Position numbers and translations under genes: made by a program. A stretch of DNA of 22,524 nt, taken from positions 1 through 22,524 of the forward strand of contig DAOVKF010000008.1 in NCBI GenBank assembly GCA_030631915.1, given 5' to 3'. This DNA is from Candidatus Omnitrophota bacterium (GTDB lineage Bacteria > Omnitrophota > Gorgyraeia > Tantalellales > Tantalellaceae). Numbering within the stretch: position 1 is the stretch's first letter; each line of letters opens with the position of its first letter. The notes beneath the pieces are model-generated. The model was not told the origin of the DNA and ran no database searches. It saw only the letters and a program-made list of their open reading frames with translations. This document shows positions 15,337 through 22,524 of the stretch, in pieces.

Positions 15337-15723
15337 ATGAATAACGTTATTCTGGCGATAGACGATAATGAGGATTTCCTGACCATGCTGAAAGACATAT
15401 TGGACGACGAGGGTTATGAGGTCAGGACACTGGCTGATCCTGGAAAGGCGGAAGAATATATCGACAGGTATCATCCCGACCTGTTGCTGATAGATGTTTT
15501 CATGCCCCAGAGGTCGGGTTTTAATCTGCTGGAGGATTTCAGGGGAAAGGGGCTGTATGAGAATATCCCCAAAATATTTTTGACATGTCTTGACGATGAC
15601 GTGGAGAAGATGACAGCCAAGGCCTGCGGGGCCGGTCAGTATTTGACCAAGCCTTTTCGCCCGGAAGAATTGCTGAAGATGGTGAAAAAGGGATTGCATG
15701 GCGAGAGCCGCCAGGCAACCTAA
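15337..15723 (+). CDS. Single-domain (CheY-like) response regulator receiver
   Basis: A 128-residue stand-alone receiver domain with no output domain. The acidic pair Asp9-Asp10, the phosphoacceptor Asp53 (LLIDVFMP), Thr83 and Lys105 (LTKPF) are all present, so it should be phosphorylated by a histidine kinase. It could act as a phosphorelay intermediate or through protein contacts, as CheY and Spo0F do. No kinase or chemotaxis gene is in the window, so the partner is unknown. A good AGGAGG lies 5 bases before the ATG, and a possible promoter lies upstream. Its position between the two queuosine genes is odd and may be no more than insertion into a gene cluster. Confidence 0.93.
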   Translation: MNNVILAIDDNEDFLTMLKDILDDEGYEVRTLADPGKAEEYIDRYHPDLLLIDVFMPQRSGFNLLEDFRGKGLYENIPKIFLTCLDDDVEKMTAKACGAGQYLTKPFRPEELLKMVKKGLHGESRQAT

Positions 15724-15897
15724 CGGAATCCAACAAACAGGGTCAGTGAAGCTGACGATAACCGGAAGATCCGCGTTCCGCTTTCAGATATATTAAGGCA
15801 ATACGGTCTGTGATCCGGCCCTTTCATCCTCCCTTTGCGAAAGATCCCCGATTTTCAGGGGAAAACAGTATGCCGGCTTGTTCCCTGGAGGAAAGTA

Positions 15898-17019
15898 ATG
15901 AGTTTTTTTGTTGTCGAACACAAAGACAGCGGTTCGAAAGCGCGCTCGGGAAGATTGCTGACAGGTCACGGAGAGACGGCCACTCCTGTTTTTATGCCGG
16001 TAGCCACACAGGCTGCGGTCAAGACGGTTTCGAACCGGGAGCTTGAGGCATGCGGGGTCGAGATACTGATCTGCAATGTTTATCACATGTACATGAGGCC
16101 CGGTAAGGAGATCATTGAGAAGGCGGGAGGGCTGCATGATTTCATGGGATGGGAAAAGACAATAACTACTGACAGCGGCGGGTTTCAGGTGTTCAGTCTT
16201 GCCGATCTGCGCGAGATACGCGAGGAGGGCGTAGAGTTCAGGTCGCACATCGATGGCTCCCGTCATTTTTTTACCCCCGAAAGTGTGGTTGATTTTCAAC
16301 TCATGCTTGGCAGTGATATCATGATGCCGCTGGATGAGTGTGTCCACTATCCGGCTGAGAGACGTTATGTGGAGGATTCTGTGGACCTGACCCTTCGCTG
16401 GGCCGGAAGATCAAAGGCCCAATTTGCCCGGCATCACGGGAGATCAGTGCTTTTCGGTATTGTGCAGGGGAGCACGTATCATGACCTCAGAGAAAGATGC
16501 GCGCGGGAACTCGTGGACATGGATATGGGGGGGTATGCGATCGGCGGAATAGGCGTGGGTGAGCCGGTGGAGCTTATAGACGAGATGGTCGAGTATACGG
16601 CGTCTCTTCTTCCGGAAGACAGGGTCCGGTATCTCATGGGCGTCGGGACGCCGCCGGACGTCCTGAAAGCGATCTCAAGCGGTATTGACATGTTTGACTG
16701 CGTTGTTCCCACCCGTAACGGCAGGAATGGCCAGGCATTTACTTTTTCCGGCGAAATGCAGCTGCGGAATGCCCCGTTTAAAGACGATTTCAGGCCCATA
16801 GATCCGATGTGCGATTGTTTCACGTGTAAACACTACAGCCGGGGCTATATACGACACCTGCTTAACGCCGGGGAACTGCTTGCCTTGAGGCTGATTTCTT
16901 TGCATAACATACATTTTTATGTTACACTTATAAAGCTTTCGCGGGCGGCTATCCGGGAAAATCGCTTTTCCGGTTTCAGAAGGCAGTTTGAGGAAAAATA
17001 TCGGTCCGGCATCATATGA
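15898..17019 (+). CDS. tgt: Queuine/preQ1 tRNA-guanine transglycosylase
   Basis: Tgt swaps the wobble guanine of GUN anticodons for preQ1 in bacteria, feeding QueA. The 373-residue protein has the TIM-barrel motifs: DSGGFQVFSL with Asp92, GGIGVGEP (preQ1 pocket), IDMFDCVVPTRNGRNG carrying the nucleophilic Asp, and the zinc site CDCFTCKHY with a downstream His in LISLHNIHFY. ATG 15898 is preferred over the upstream in-frame ATG 15835 because GGAGGAAA lies at good spacing and the family N-terminus begins there. The 174-base gap before it (15724-15897) holds two short hairpins, GTCAG/CTGAC at 15742-15756 and CGGAA/TTCCG at 15763-15780, plus TCCCC/GGGGA at 15845-15862; none has a T-tract. Confidence 0.96.
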   Translation: MSFFVVEHKDSGSKARSGRLLTGHGETATPVFMPVATQAAVKTVSNRELEACGVEILICNVYHMYMRPGKEIIEKAGGLHDFMGWEKTITTDSGGFQVFSLADLREIREEGVEFRSHIDGSRHFFTPESVVDFQLMLGSDIMMPLDECVHYPAERRYVEDSVDLTLRWAGRSKAQFARHHGRSVLFGIVQGSTYHDLRERCARELVDMDMGGYAIGGIGVGEPVELIDEMVEYTASLLPEDRVRYLMGVGTPPDVLKAISSGIDMFDCVVPTRNGRNGQAFTFSGEMQLRNAPFKDDFRPIDPMCDCFTCKHYSRGYIRHLLNAGELLALRLISLHNIHFYVTLIKLSRAAIRENRFSGFRRQFEEKYRSGII

Positions 17020-17025
17020 TGGTGA

Positions 17026-17067
17026 GGCAAAGGGGCCCTGGTAGGAACATGGTCAACAATCCTTACT
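17026..17067 (+). repeat. Right-half remnant of a type 1 hairpin repeat
   Basis: GGCAAAGGGGCCCTGGTAGG continues with AACATGGTCAACAATCCTTACT. It matches the right half of the type 1 element (17558-17597): the end of the core, the CCCTG-GTA-GGAAC joint, and the variable arm with its conserved TTACT tail. The arm differs from both full copies. No partner arm or left core exists upstream, where tgt ends 6 bases away. The copy is cut near the apex of the hairpin. Confidence 0.7.
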
Positions 17068-17124
17068 GTAAGCAGTTACTGTATTTCTCTCATCCAAAAT
17101 TAATAAAAAAGGAAGGGTATTATC

Positions 17125-17475
17125 ATGTTAATTCTGGCGTATGCGCAAACCGCGCAGGCTCAACCGGTCCAGGCCCAGCAGAGCCCGCTGATAGGCCTGA
17201 TGCCGATAGCGCTTATTTTCATTATCTTTTACTTTTTGTTGATCCGCCCCCAGAAAAAGAATCAGCAGGAACATAAGAAGATGCTTGAAGGGCTGAAGAA
17301 GAACGACGACATCGTGACATCCGGGGGGATATACGGCACAATAGTCAATATACAGAATGACGTCGTAACATTGCGGGTTGATGACAACACCAGGATCAAG
17401 GTCCAGAAAAGTTCGATAGGCAGACTCAAGACGGCAAAAGCTGAAGAGAAGAGCGCAAACGCAAATAAGAGCTAG
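17125..17475 (+). CDS. yajC: Sec translocon accessory protein YajC
   Basis: YajC is a small single-pass membrane protein that associates with SecDF and YidC. The 116-residue product has a short N-terminal tail rich in Ala and Gln, one transmembrane helix (about 23-40, LIGLMPIALIFIIFYFLLI) immediately followed by the family signature RPQKKNQQEHKKML, and a cytoplasmic domain with GGIYGTIVNIQNDVVTLRVDDNTRIKVQKSSIGRL. AGGAAGGG lies about 9 bases before the ATG. The usual partner, secDF, is next, but the gap between them contains a 113-base structured repeat. This makes full co-transcription plausible but not certain. Confidence 0.95.
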   Translation: MLILAYAQTAQAQPVQAQQSPLIGLMPIALIFIIFYFLLIRPQKKNQQEHKKMLEGLKKNDDIVTSGGIYGTIVNIQNDVVTLRVDDNTRIKVQKSSIGRLKTAKAEEKSANANKS

Positions 17476-17487
17476 CGAAGGAATACT

Positions 17488-17600
17488 CCCAGGCACCCTG
17501 GCAGAGGCGTGGCGAAGGACCGTTTATCATGTTCCGTACAGGGAGGATCCACACCGGGCGGAGGGGCCCTGGTAGGAACATGATAAACGGTCGTTACTTG
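17488..17600 (+). repeat. Type 1 hairpin repeat (copy B)
   Basis: The second complete type 1 copy, in the yajC-secDF gap (17476-17645). Its 48-base core (17531-17578) equals 1184-1231 exactly. The outer stem is GACCGTTTATCATGTTCC (17518-17535) against 17575-17592, 18 bp without mismatch. Then come the GTA/GTA loop and CAGGG/CCCTG. A small hairpin CCAGG-CAC-CCTGG (17489-17501) sits at the left edge, and GGCGTGGCG and CGTTACTT flank the stem as in copy A1. It starts 12 bases after the yajC stop. No T-tract follows. Confidence 0.85.
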
Positions 17601-17645
17601 TGTTCGAAGATACTTTTAGTAGTTAAAAGAAAGGATTAAGGCGAT

Positions 17646-19877
17646 ATGAGGGGAAAACTCAGGTGGAAAAGTATTTTGGTGGTCTTGATCGCAACCGCGG
17701 CGATCTGGTATTCCTATCCGCCTCTGGATATCCATGATAAAGACGGAAATATTGCACGTGAAGGTACCATAAATCTTGGGCTGGATCTTCAGGGCGGCAT
17801 GCACCTCGTTTTACAGGTCGATACTTCCAAGCTGAAGCCTGATGAAGCAAAGGATGCCCCGCAGCGCGCGCTGGAGGTCATAAGGAACCGGATAGACCAG
17901 TTCGGCGTTCTGGAGCCCGTGATACAACTGCAGGGAAAGGACAGGATACTCATCCAGCTTCCCGGCATAACTGACAGAGAGAGGGCTAAAGAGATCGTGG
18001 GCCGCACCGCCCATCTGGAGTTCAGGCTTGTCGGGGATGACCCGGAGCTCCTGAAAAAGGGCGTGGGGAACGAGGCGGTCGATGGATATGAGCTGAAATA
18101 CATGAAGACGCGGGACGGAGACAGAGAGCCGCTTCTTCTGGAGAACGAAGTCGTCATGACGGGAGACATGCTTGTTGACGCGACCACGGAATTCAGCCAG
18201 CAGGGGTTCGGGCAGCCGTATGTTTCGCTAGAGTTGAATAATAAAGGCGGGGCCATATTCGCGGATGTTACGGCCGGGAATATAGGAAGGCGTCTGGCGG
18301 TTGTCCTTGACGGAGAGATCTATACGGCCCCGGTGATCAGGGAGAAGATACCGTCAGGGAGGGCGCAGATAACGGGTAACTTTTCCGTGCAGGAGGCCAA
18401 GGATATAGCTATTGTATTACGCGCCGGTGCCCTGCCGGCTCCTGTTGAGATCATTGAAGAAAGAAGTGTGGGCCCTGTGCTTGGCAGGGATTCCGTTGAA
18501 AAAGGGGTCAGGGCCATTTTAATGGGGGGCCTGGGTGTCCTTCTTTTTATGGTATGCTATTATCTGGCGGCGGGCGTCATAGCGAATATCGCCTTAATAT
18601 TGAATATTGTTCTTATTACCGGTGTTCTCGCTTATTTCAAGGCGACCCTTACCCTTCCCGGCATAGCCGGCCTTGTGCTTACGATCGGCATGGCCGTGGA
18701 CGCTAATGTACTTATATTCGAGAGGATCAGGGAAGAAAGCAGGCTTGGCAAGACATTGCGGGCGGCTATTTCCGCCGGCTACGATAAGGCATTCTGGACT
18801 ATCCTGGACGCGAATCTCACAACGCTGATCACCGCCCTTATCCTTTTCCAGTTCGGCACCGGTCCGATCCGCGGCTTTGCGACCACCTTAAGCATAGGTA
18901 TCGTCGCCAGCATGTTCACCGCGCTTGTGGTAACGCGTCTGATGATGGACCTGTTGACTTATATCAAGCCGAAGATGGCCAGACTTCCCATGCTCCAGTT
19001 TTTCTCAAAGCCGAATATCCCTTTTGTAAAGTTCAGAAGGGCCGCGTATTTTCTTTCAGTGGCGGCCATAATTGTCGGCATGTTCGTTTTTGCCCGGAGA
19101 GGCGAGAAGAATTACGGCATCGATTTTACGGGCGGCGCCTTACAGCAGTTTAAGTTCCATGAGACCGTGACCGCGGAGGATGTCCGGGGGGTCCTGGCAG
19201 GACTCGGGCTGGGGGAATCTTCTATCCAGCGGTTCGGAGCGGGCAAGGAAGTTATCGTCAGGTCTCCCGGCGGGAGGACGGGTGAAATAATCGCCGGGCT
19301 GCGGAATGAATTCGGCGGAGATTCTTTTGAGGTGATGAGAGTAGAGACGGTCGGTCCCGCCGTGGGCGCTGATCTCAGGAGAGTGGCGATCAAGGCCCTT
19401 CTGTTCGCAATGATAGGGATATGCGTGTATATTTCGTTCCGGTTCGAATTCAGGTTCGCGGTGACCGCGATCATCGCGCTCATCCATGACGTCCTGATAA
19501 GTCTCGGCATAATCGCTTTTACCGGAAGAGAGATATCCCTGCCGGTTGTAGCGGCTCTTCTGACGATCGTGGGTTATTCTATCAATGATACGATAGTCCT
19601 GTTTGACAGGATCAGGGAGGACAGGAAGTTCATGCGTAAAGCCGGGGAAGAAGAGATAGTCAACACCAGCATAAACCAGACTCTCTCAAGAACGGTGCTG
19701 ACGTCGTTCACGACCCTGTTTGTGGTCCTGGCTCTTTTTGTTTTCGGCGGAAAGGTGATCAACGATTTTTCATTCGTGCTTTTGATCGGCATCCTGGTCG
19801 GCACGTATTCTTCCATATTTATCGCCAGCCCGCTGTTGATAGATTGGCCCTCGAGAAGGGCGAATAAAAAACGTTGA
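17646..19877 (+). CDS. secDF: Fused protein translocase subunit SecD-SecF
   Basis: SecDF uses the proton gradient to pull exported proteins through SecYEG on the periplasmic side. SecD and SecF are joined in one 743-residue chain. The SecD part (about 1-440) has one N-terminal helix, GLDLQGGMHLVL (45-56), a large periplasmic region with the P1 head, then helices carrying AVDANVLIFERIREE (350-364), whose Asp352 is in the proton path. The SecF part begins near 455 with a new first helix, GIDFTGG (491-497), and ends with helices including SINDTIVLFDRIRED (645-659). Twelve membrane segments are expected in total. AAAGGA upstream of the ATG is a modest binding site. The TGA overlaps the TTG start of the next gene. 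Confidence 0.96.
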   Translation: MRGKLRWKSILVVLIATAAIWYSYPPLDIHDKDGNIAREGTINLGLDLQGGMHLVLQVDTSKLKPDEAKDAPQRALEVIRNRIDQFGVLEPVIQLQGKDRILIQLPGITDRERAKEIVGRTAHLEFRLVGDDPELLKKGVGNEAVDGYELKYMKTRDGDREPLLLENEVVMTGDMLVDATTEFSQQGFGQPYVSLELNNKGGAIFADVTAGNIGRRLAVVLDGEIYTAPVIREKIPSGRAQITGNFSVQEAKDIAIVLRAGALPAPVEIIEERSVGPVLGRDSVEKGVRAILMGGLGVLLFMVCYYLAAGVIANIALILNIVLITGVLAYFKATLTLPGIAGLVLTIGMAVDANVLIFERIREESRLGKTLRAAISAGYDKAFWTILDANLTTLITALILFQFGTGPIRGFATTLSIGIVASMFTALVVTRLMMDLLTYIKPKMARLPMLQFFSKPNIPFVKFRRAAYFLSVAAIIVGMFVFARRGEKNYGIDFTGGALQQFKFHETVTAEDVRGVLAGLGLGESSIQRFGAGKEVIVRSPGGRTGEIIAGLRNEFGGDSFEVMRVETVGPAVGADLRRVAIKALLFAMIGICVYISFRFEFRFAVTAIIALIHDVLISLGIIAFTGREISLPVVAALLTIVGYSINDTIVLFDRIREDRKFMRKAGEEEIVNTSINQTLSRTVLTSFTTLFVVLALFVFGGKVINDFSFVLLIGILVGTYSSIFIASPLLIDWPSRRANKKR

Positions 19878-20752
19878 AACCCCGTGATCATATAGACAGA
19901 TATGAAGAAGGTGAGAGAGGCGCCCGGATCGGCATCTGGACCAATCTCCTGCTGTTCATCCTAAAGATCTTTGCCGGCGTTTTCGGCAGGTCTCAGGCAA
20001 TGATCGCGGATGCCGTTCACACAGCCGGTGACAGCATGACGAGCGTGGGCGTTTTGATCGGTTTTAAGATCGCCCGGAAACCGCCGGATACGCATCATCC
20101 CTTCGGGCATGGCCGCGCGGAATCCATTTCAGCCAAGATAATCTCGCTGATATTGATACTTCTCGGCTTAAAGGTCGGTTATGATTCGTTGAAGATACTG
20201 ATCTCCGGAGATATCCCCACCCCTAAGACCGTAGCCCTTGTCGTGGCCTGTTTTTCCATTGTCATTAAAGAGATAACGTACAGGCAGGTCGTCTCGTTAA
20301 GCAGGAAGATCAAAAGCACTTCTTTGATGGCAGACGCTTTCCACCACCGGAGCGACGAGTTTTCGTCTATCGCGGTCTTAACGGGGATCGCCGGCGCCAG
20401 GCTCGGATGGGCGTTCATGGACCCGGTCGCGGGCATTGTCGTGTCAGCGATCATTCTCAAGATCGGGATAGGGTCCTTTCATGCGGCCTATGACGAACTT
20501 ATGGATGCCGCCCCTCCGGAAGAATTAAAAAAGGAAATCGAAAAGACTGCCGGAAACTGCGAAGGCGTGGTGGATGTAAAGAAGATAATGGTCCGGAAAT
20601 CCGGCATAGAATTTTTTACCGAGATCACTGTCGGCATTGATGGGGGAAAGACCGTCAGGGAGGGGCATATTATCACTATGAAACTCAGAAGGGACATCTT
20701 TAAGAATATACCGAATGTCAGAGAGACGATAGTCCACGTCGAGCCTGTTTGA
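19874..20752 (+). CDS. Cation diffusion facilitator family transporter
   Basis: A 292-residue CDF exporter for a divalent metal such as Zn, Fe or Mn; the metal cannot be told from sequence. Six membrane helices are expected. The binding residues are visible: Asp46, His49 and Asp53 in helix 2 (ADAVHTAGD), HPFGHGR in the cytoplasmic loop, and Asp154, His157 and Asp161 in helix 5 (ADAFHHRSD). The cytoplasmic dimerisation domain (about 205-292) ends with NVRETIVHVEPV, typical of the family. The start must be TTG 19874: it is the only start codon before the first helix and overlaps the secDF stop as TTGA. There is no metal regulator next to it. Confidence 0.92.
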   Translation: MKPRDHIDRYEEGERGARIGIWTNLLLFILKIFAGVFGRSQAMIADAVHTAGDSMTSVGVLIGFKIARKPPDTHHPFGHGRAESISAKIISLILILLGLKVGYDSLKILISGDIPTPKTVALVVACFSIVIKEITYRQVVSLSRKIKSTSLMADAFHHRSDEFSSIAVLTGIAGARLGWAFMDPVAGIVVSAIILKIGIGSFHAAYDELMDAAPPEELKKEIEKTAGNCEGVVDVKKIMVRKSGIEFFTEITVGIDGGKTVREGHIITMKLRRDIFKNIPNVRETIVHVEPV

Positions 20753-20779
20753 TGCGTCATGAGGGAGCAAGGATAAAAA

Positions 20780-22474
20780 ATGAGGAAGACATGGAAGGTG
20801 TATGAACCCAATTCACGTTTGCAAAAAGTTCTTTGCTCGGAGCTGGGTATTTCGCCGTTTTTCGCCCAGGTGCTCTTAAACCGCGATATCAGGACCCCTG
20901 AACAGGCCCAGGTGGTTCTTTTCGGCGGGCTTTCTTCCTGTCATGACCCGTTTCTTATGAAGGATATGGAGAAAGGTGTTTCAAGGATCAGGAAGGCTGT
21001 GGCTCAGAACGAGAAGATCCTTGTCTATGGCGATTATGATGTGGATGGAGTGACGTCGACGGCGCTTTTATCGTACGTCCTGGATGAAATGGGGGCTGAT
21101 CACGACACGTTTATCCCTAACAGGATGGATGATGGATACGGGTTGAATGTAAGGGCCGTTGCCCTGGCGAGAGAGAGGGGGATAAGGCTCATGATCACGG
21201 TCGATTGCGGTATAAATTCATTTGAAGAGATCCGGTGCGCGAATGATCATGGAATAGACGTTATAATAACGGACCATCATGAAATACGTGAGGACGGCGT
21301 GCCTCCCGCTTATGCGGTAATAGATGCCCATCAGCCGGATTGCGCGTATCCGTTCAAGGAACTTGCCGGTGTCGGCGTGGCCTATAAGCTTGCCAGAGCG
21401 CTTATGCGGGGGCAGGAAGAGATGGTCGATGCTCACCTGGATCTTGTAGCGTTGGGGACTGTCGCGGATGTAGCCCCCATGAACGGGGAGAACAGGATAC
21501 TGGTAAAAGCGGGGTTAAAGAGACTCAGGAACACTGATAAATGCGGGCTCAGGGCGCTTATGGATGTAGCGCGCGTAAGCCCTGAAATACTTACGTCCAG
21601 GCATATCAGTTTCATGCTCGGGCCGCGCATAAACGCGATGGGCAGGGTCGGGTCCGCGAATACGGCGTTGGATCTGCTGCTGTGTGAGGACGAGCCAAGA
21701 GCTCGCGATATTGCTGAGATACTTGAACGGGAGAACAGGAACCGCCAGGCCATAGAAAAGGACCTGTTGCGGGAAGCGGTAAGGCTGGTCGAGAAAGAGG
21801 TCGACCTCGAGGAGACCAGGGTCATGGTCCTGGCGGAGGAAGGGTGGCATCCCGGGGTTTTAGGTATCGTGGCTTCCAGGATGGTAGACGGATACGGGAT
21901 CCCCGCGATATTGATAACCCTGGAAGCCGGAAGGGGTAAGGGGTCAGGCAGAAGCGTGGAAGGATTCAACCTCTTTGAGGGCTTAAAGGAAGCCAGTGAC
22001 CATCTGATCGGTTTTGGAGGACATGAGGCCGCGTGCGGTATCAAGATCATGGAAAAGGATATAGAGAGCTTCAGAAGGTCCATTAATTCCGTTGCCGGAA
22101 GGCATTTTGCCCGGAAGAAAGACATACTGCCGGAACTCGGAATAGACCTGGATCTGCCCTTCTCCTACATCGGGGTAAGACTTATCAGGGAGATGGAAAT
22201 GCTTATGCCTTATGGCCCGGGGAACATTGAGCCGGTTTTTTGCACAAACAGTATAACCGTGAAAAATAAGCCCCGTGATATAGGCAGGGGAGGCTTTAAG
22301 TTCCTTGCTGCCTGCGGGAACCTTACCTGTGAGGCCATCACTTTCAAGAAAAAGAGTGTCTCAAGGCCCTCACAGGGAAGCGTGATAAACCTCGCGTATA
22401 CTCCTTCCATAAACACCTGGAGAGGGATCGAGACCATTCAGCTCAATATCAGGGACCTGCAGCTCATCACGTAA
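20780..22474 (+). CDS. recJ: Single-stranded-DNA-specific exonuclease RecJ
   Basis: RecJ degrades single-stranded DNA 5' to 3' in RecF-pathway recombination, mismatch repair and base excision repair. The 564-residue protein is full length. DHH-domain motifs are present: GDYDVDG (84-90), TVDCGIN (140-146), DHHE (165-168) and ALGTVADVAP. The DHHA1 domain follows with the SGRSVEGFNLFEGL region and GFGGHEAACG. The C-terminal OB-fold domain (about 450-564) ends in ETIQLNIRDLQL. AAGGA lies just before the ATG. With uvrB and the ruv genes it makes this window rich in DNA repair functions, though these lie in separate transcriptional groups. Only 50 bases follow its stop. Confidence 0.96.
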   Translation: MRKTWKVYEPNSRLQKVLCSELGISPFFAQVLLNRDIRTPEQAQVVLFGGLSSCHDPFLMKDMEKGVSRIRKAVAQNEKILVYGDYDVDGVTSTALLSYVLDEMGADHDTFIPNRMDDGYGLNVRAVALARERGIRLMITVDCGINSFEEIRCANDHGIDVIITDHHEIREDGVPPAYAVIDAHQPDCAYPFKELAGVGVAYKLARALMRGQEEMVDAHLDLVALGTVADVAPMNGENRILVKAGLKRLRNTDKCGLRALMDVARVSPEILTSRHISFMLGPRINAMGRVGSANTALDLLLCEDEPRARDIAEILERENRNRQAIEKDLLREAVRLVEKEVDLEETRVMVLAEEGWHPGVLGIVASRMVDGYGIPAILITLEAGRGKGSGRSVEGFNLFEGLKEASDHLIGFGGHEAACGIKIMEKDIESFRRSINSVAGRHFARKKDILPELGIDLDLPFSYIGVRLIREMEMLMPYGPGNIEPVFCTNSITVKNKPRDIGRGGFKFLAACGNLTCEAITFKKKSVSRPSQGSVINLAYTPSINTWRGIETIQLNIRDLQLIT

Positions 22475-22524
22475 AAACACGGCCAAAGCTGTATGAGCGG
22501 GTTGCGAAATGGCATAAAAATGTC

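Noticed and set aside
15724..15897. preQ1 riboswitch before tgt.
   Set aside because: Only small unrelated hairpins are visible; I could not find the preQ1 aptamer pattern of a short stem-loop followed by an A-rich tail and pseudoknot partner next to the binding site.
17016..17276. An 86-codon frame starting at the tgt stop.
   Set aside because: It overlaps yajC out of frame and begins in the repeat remnant; yajC has the family signature and the binding site.
17488..17600. Intrinsic terminators at the long hairpins.
   Set aside because: The stems are far longer than terminator stems, contain internal loops, and no T-tract follows any copy.
22493..22524. Possible start of another gene at the right edge (MSGLRNGIKM, open to the end).
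   Set aside because: Only ten codons are visible and no ribosome binding site precedes it.

Overview
The window is a dense, entirely plus-strand stretch of bacterial housekeeping genes. The cell plan looks Gram-negative or otherwise non-Firmicute: YajC plus a fused SecDF, a secreted Sec-type small protein, and a SpoIID-like protein without other sporulation genes. Gene content and the small intergenic repeats would fit an uncultivated lineage such as Omnitrophota or another PVC-type phylum. That placement is an inference and cannot be proven from the window.

Layout. The 3' end of valS opens the window, followed by an RsuA/RluB pseudouridine synthase. Next comes a tight group nadC-uvrB-birA-coaX plus a small secreted protein of unknown function (2277-7384). 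A strong sigma70-type promoter then starts a new unit: an EF-G2-like GTPase, yebC, the Holliday junction genes ruvC-ruvA-ruvB, a DUF2905 membrane protein, a SpoIID/LytB-like protein and queA (7712-15215). A single-domain response regulator sits between queA and tgt, the two queuosine genes. The tail is yajC, secDF, a cation diffusion facilitator and recJ (17125-22474). Several neighbours overlap by 4-20 bases (nadC/uvrB, yebC/ruvC, ruvC/ruvA, spoIID-like/queA, secDF/CDF), which points to translational coupling.

The most unusual content is between the genes. Five of the seven gaps longer than 100 bases, plus the short uvrB-birA gap, hold copies or halves of a hairpin repeat family. All copies share a joint of the form GTTCC-GTA-CAG ... 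CTG-GTA-GGAA(C), a symmetric 3x3 GTA/GTA internal loop between two stems. Type 1 has a 48-base core that is identical in two copies 16 kb apart, yet the 13-bp stem around it differs at six positions. All differences are transitions, and five are compensated on the opposite arm. Type 2 has a longer apical domain of about 80 bases and, in its best copy, perfect 19-bp and 11-bp stems. Other copies are chimeric, tandem or cut to their right half. This repeat family is the best candidate here for an undescribed element, either a structured RNA or a hairpin mobile element. Smaller items include a GGGGGCGTCCCCC REP-like hairpin before the pseudouridine synthase and a heptad repeat inside a nested hairpin before the DUF2905 gene.
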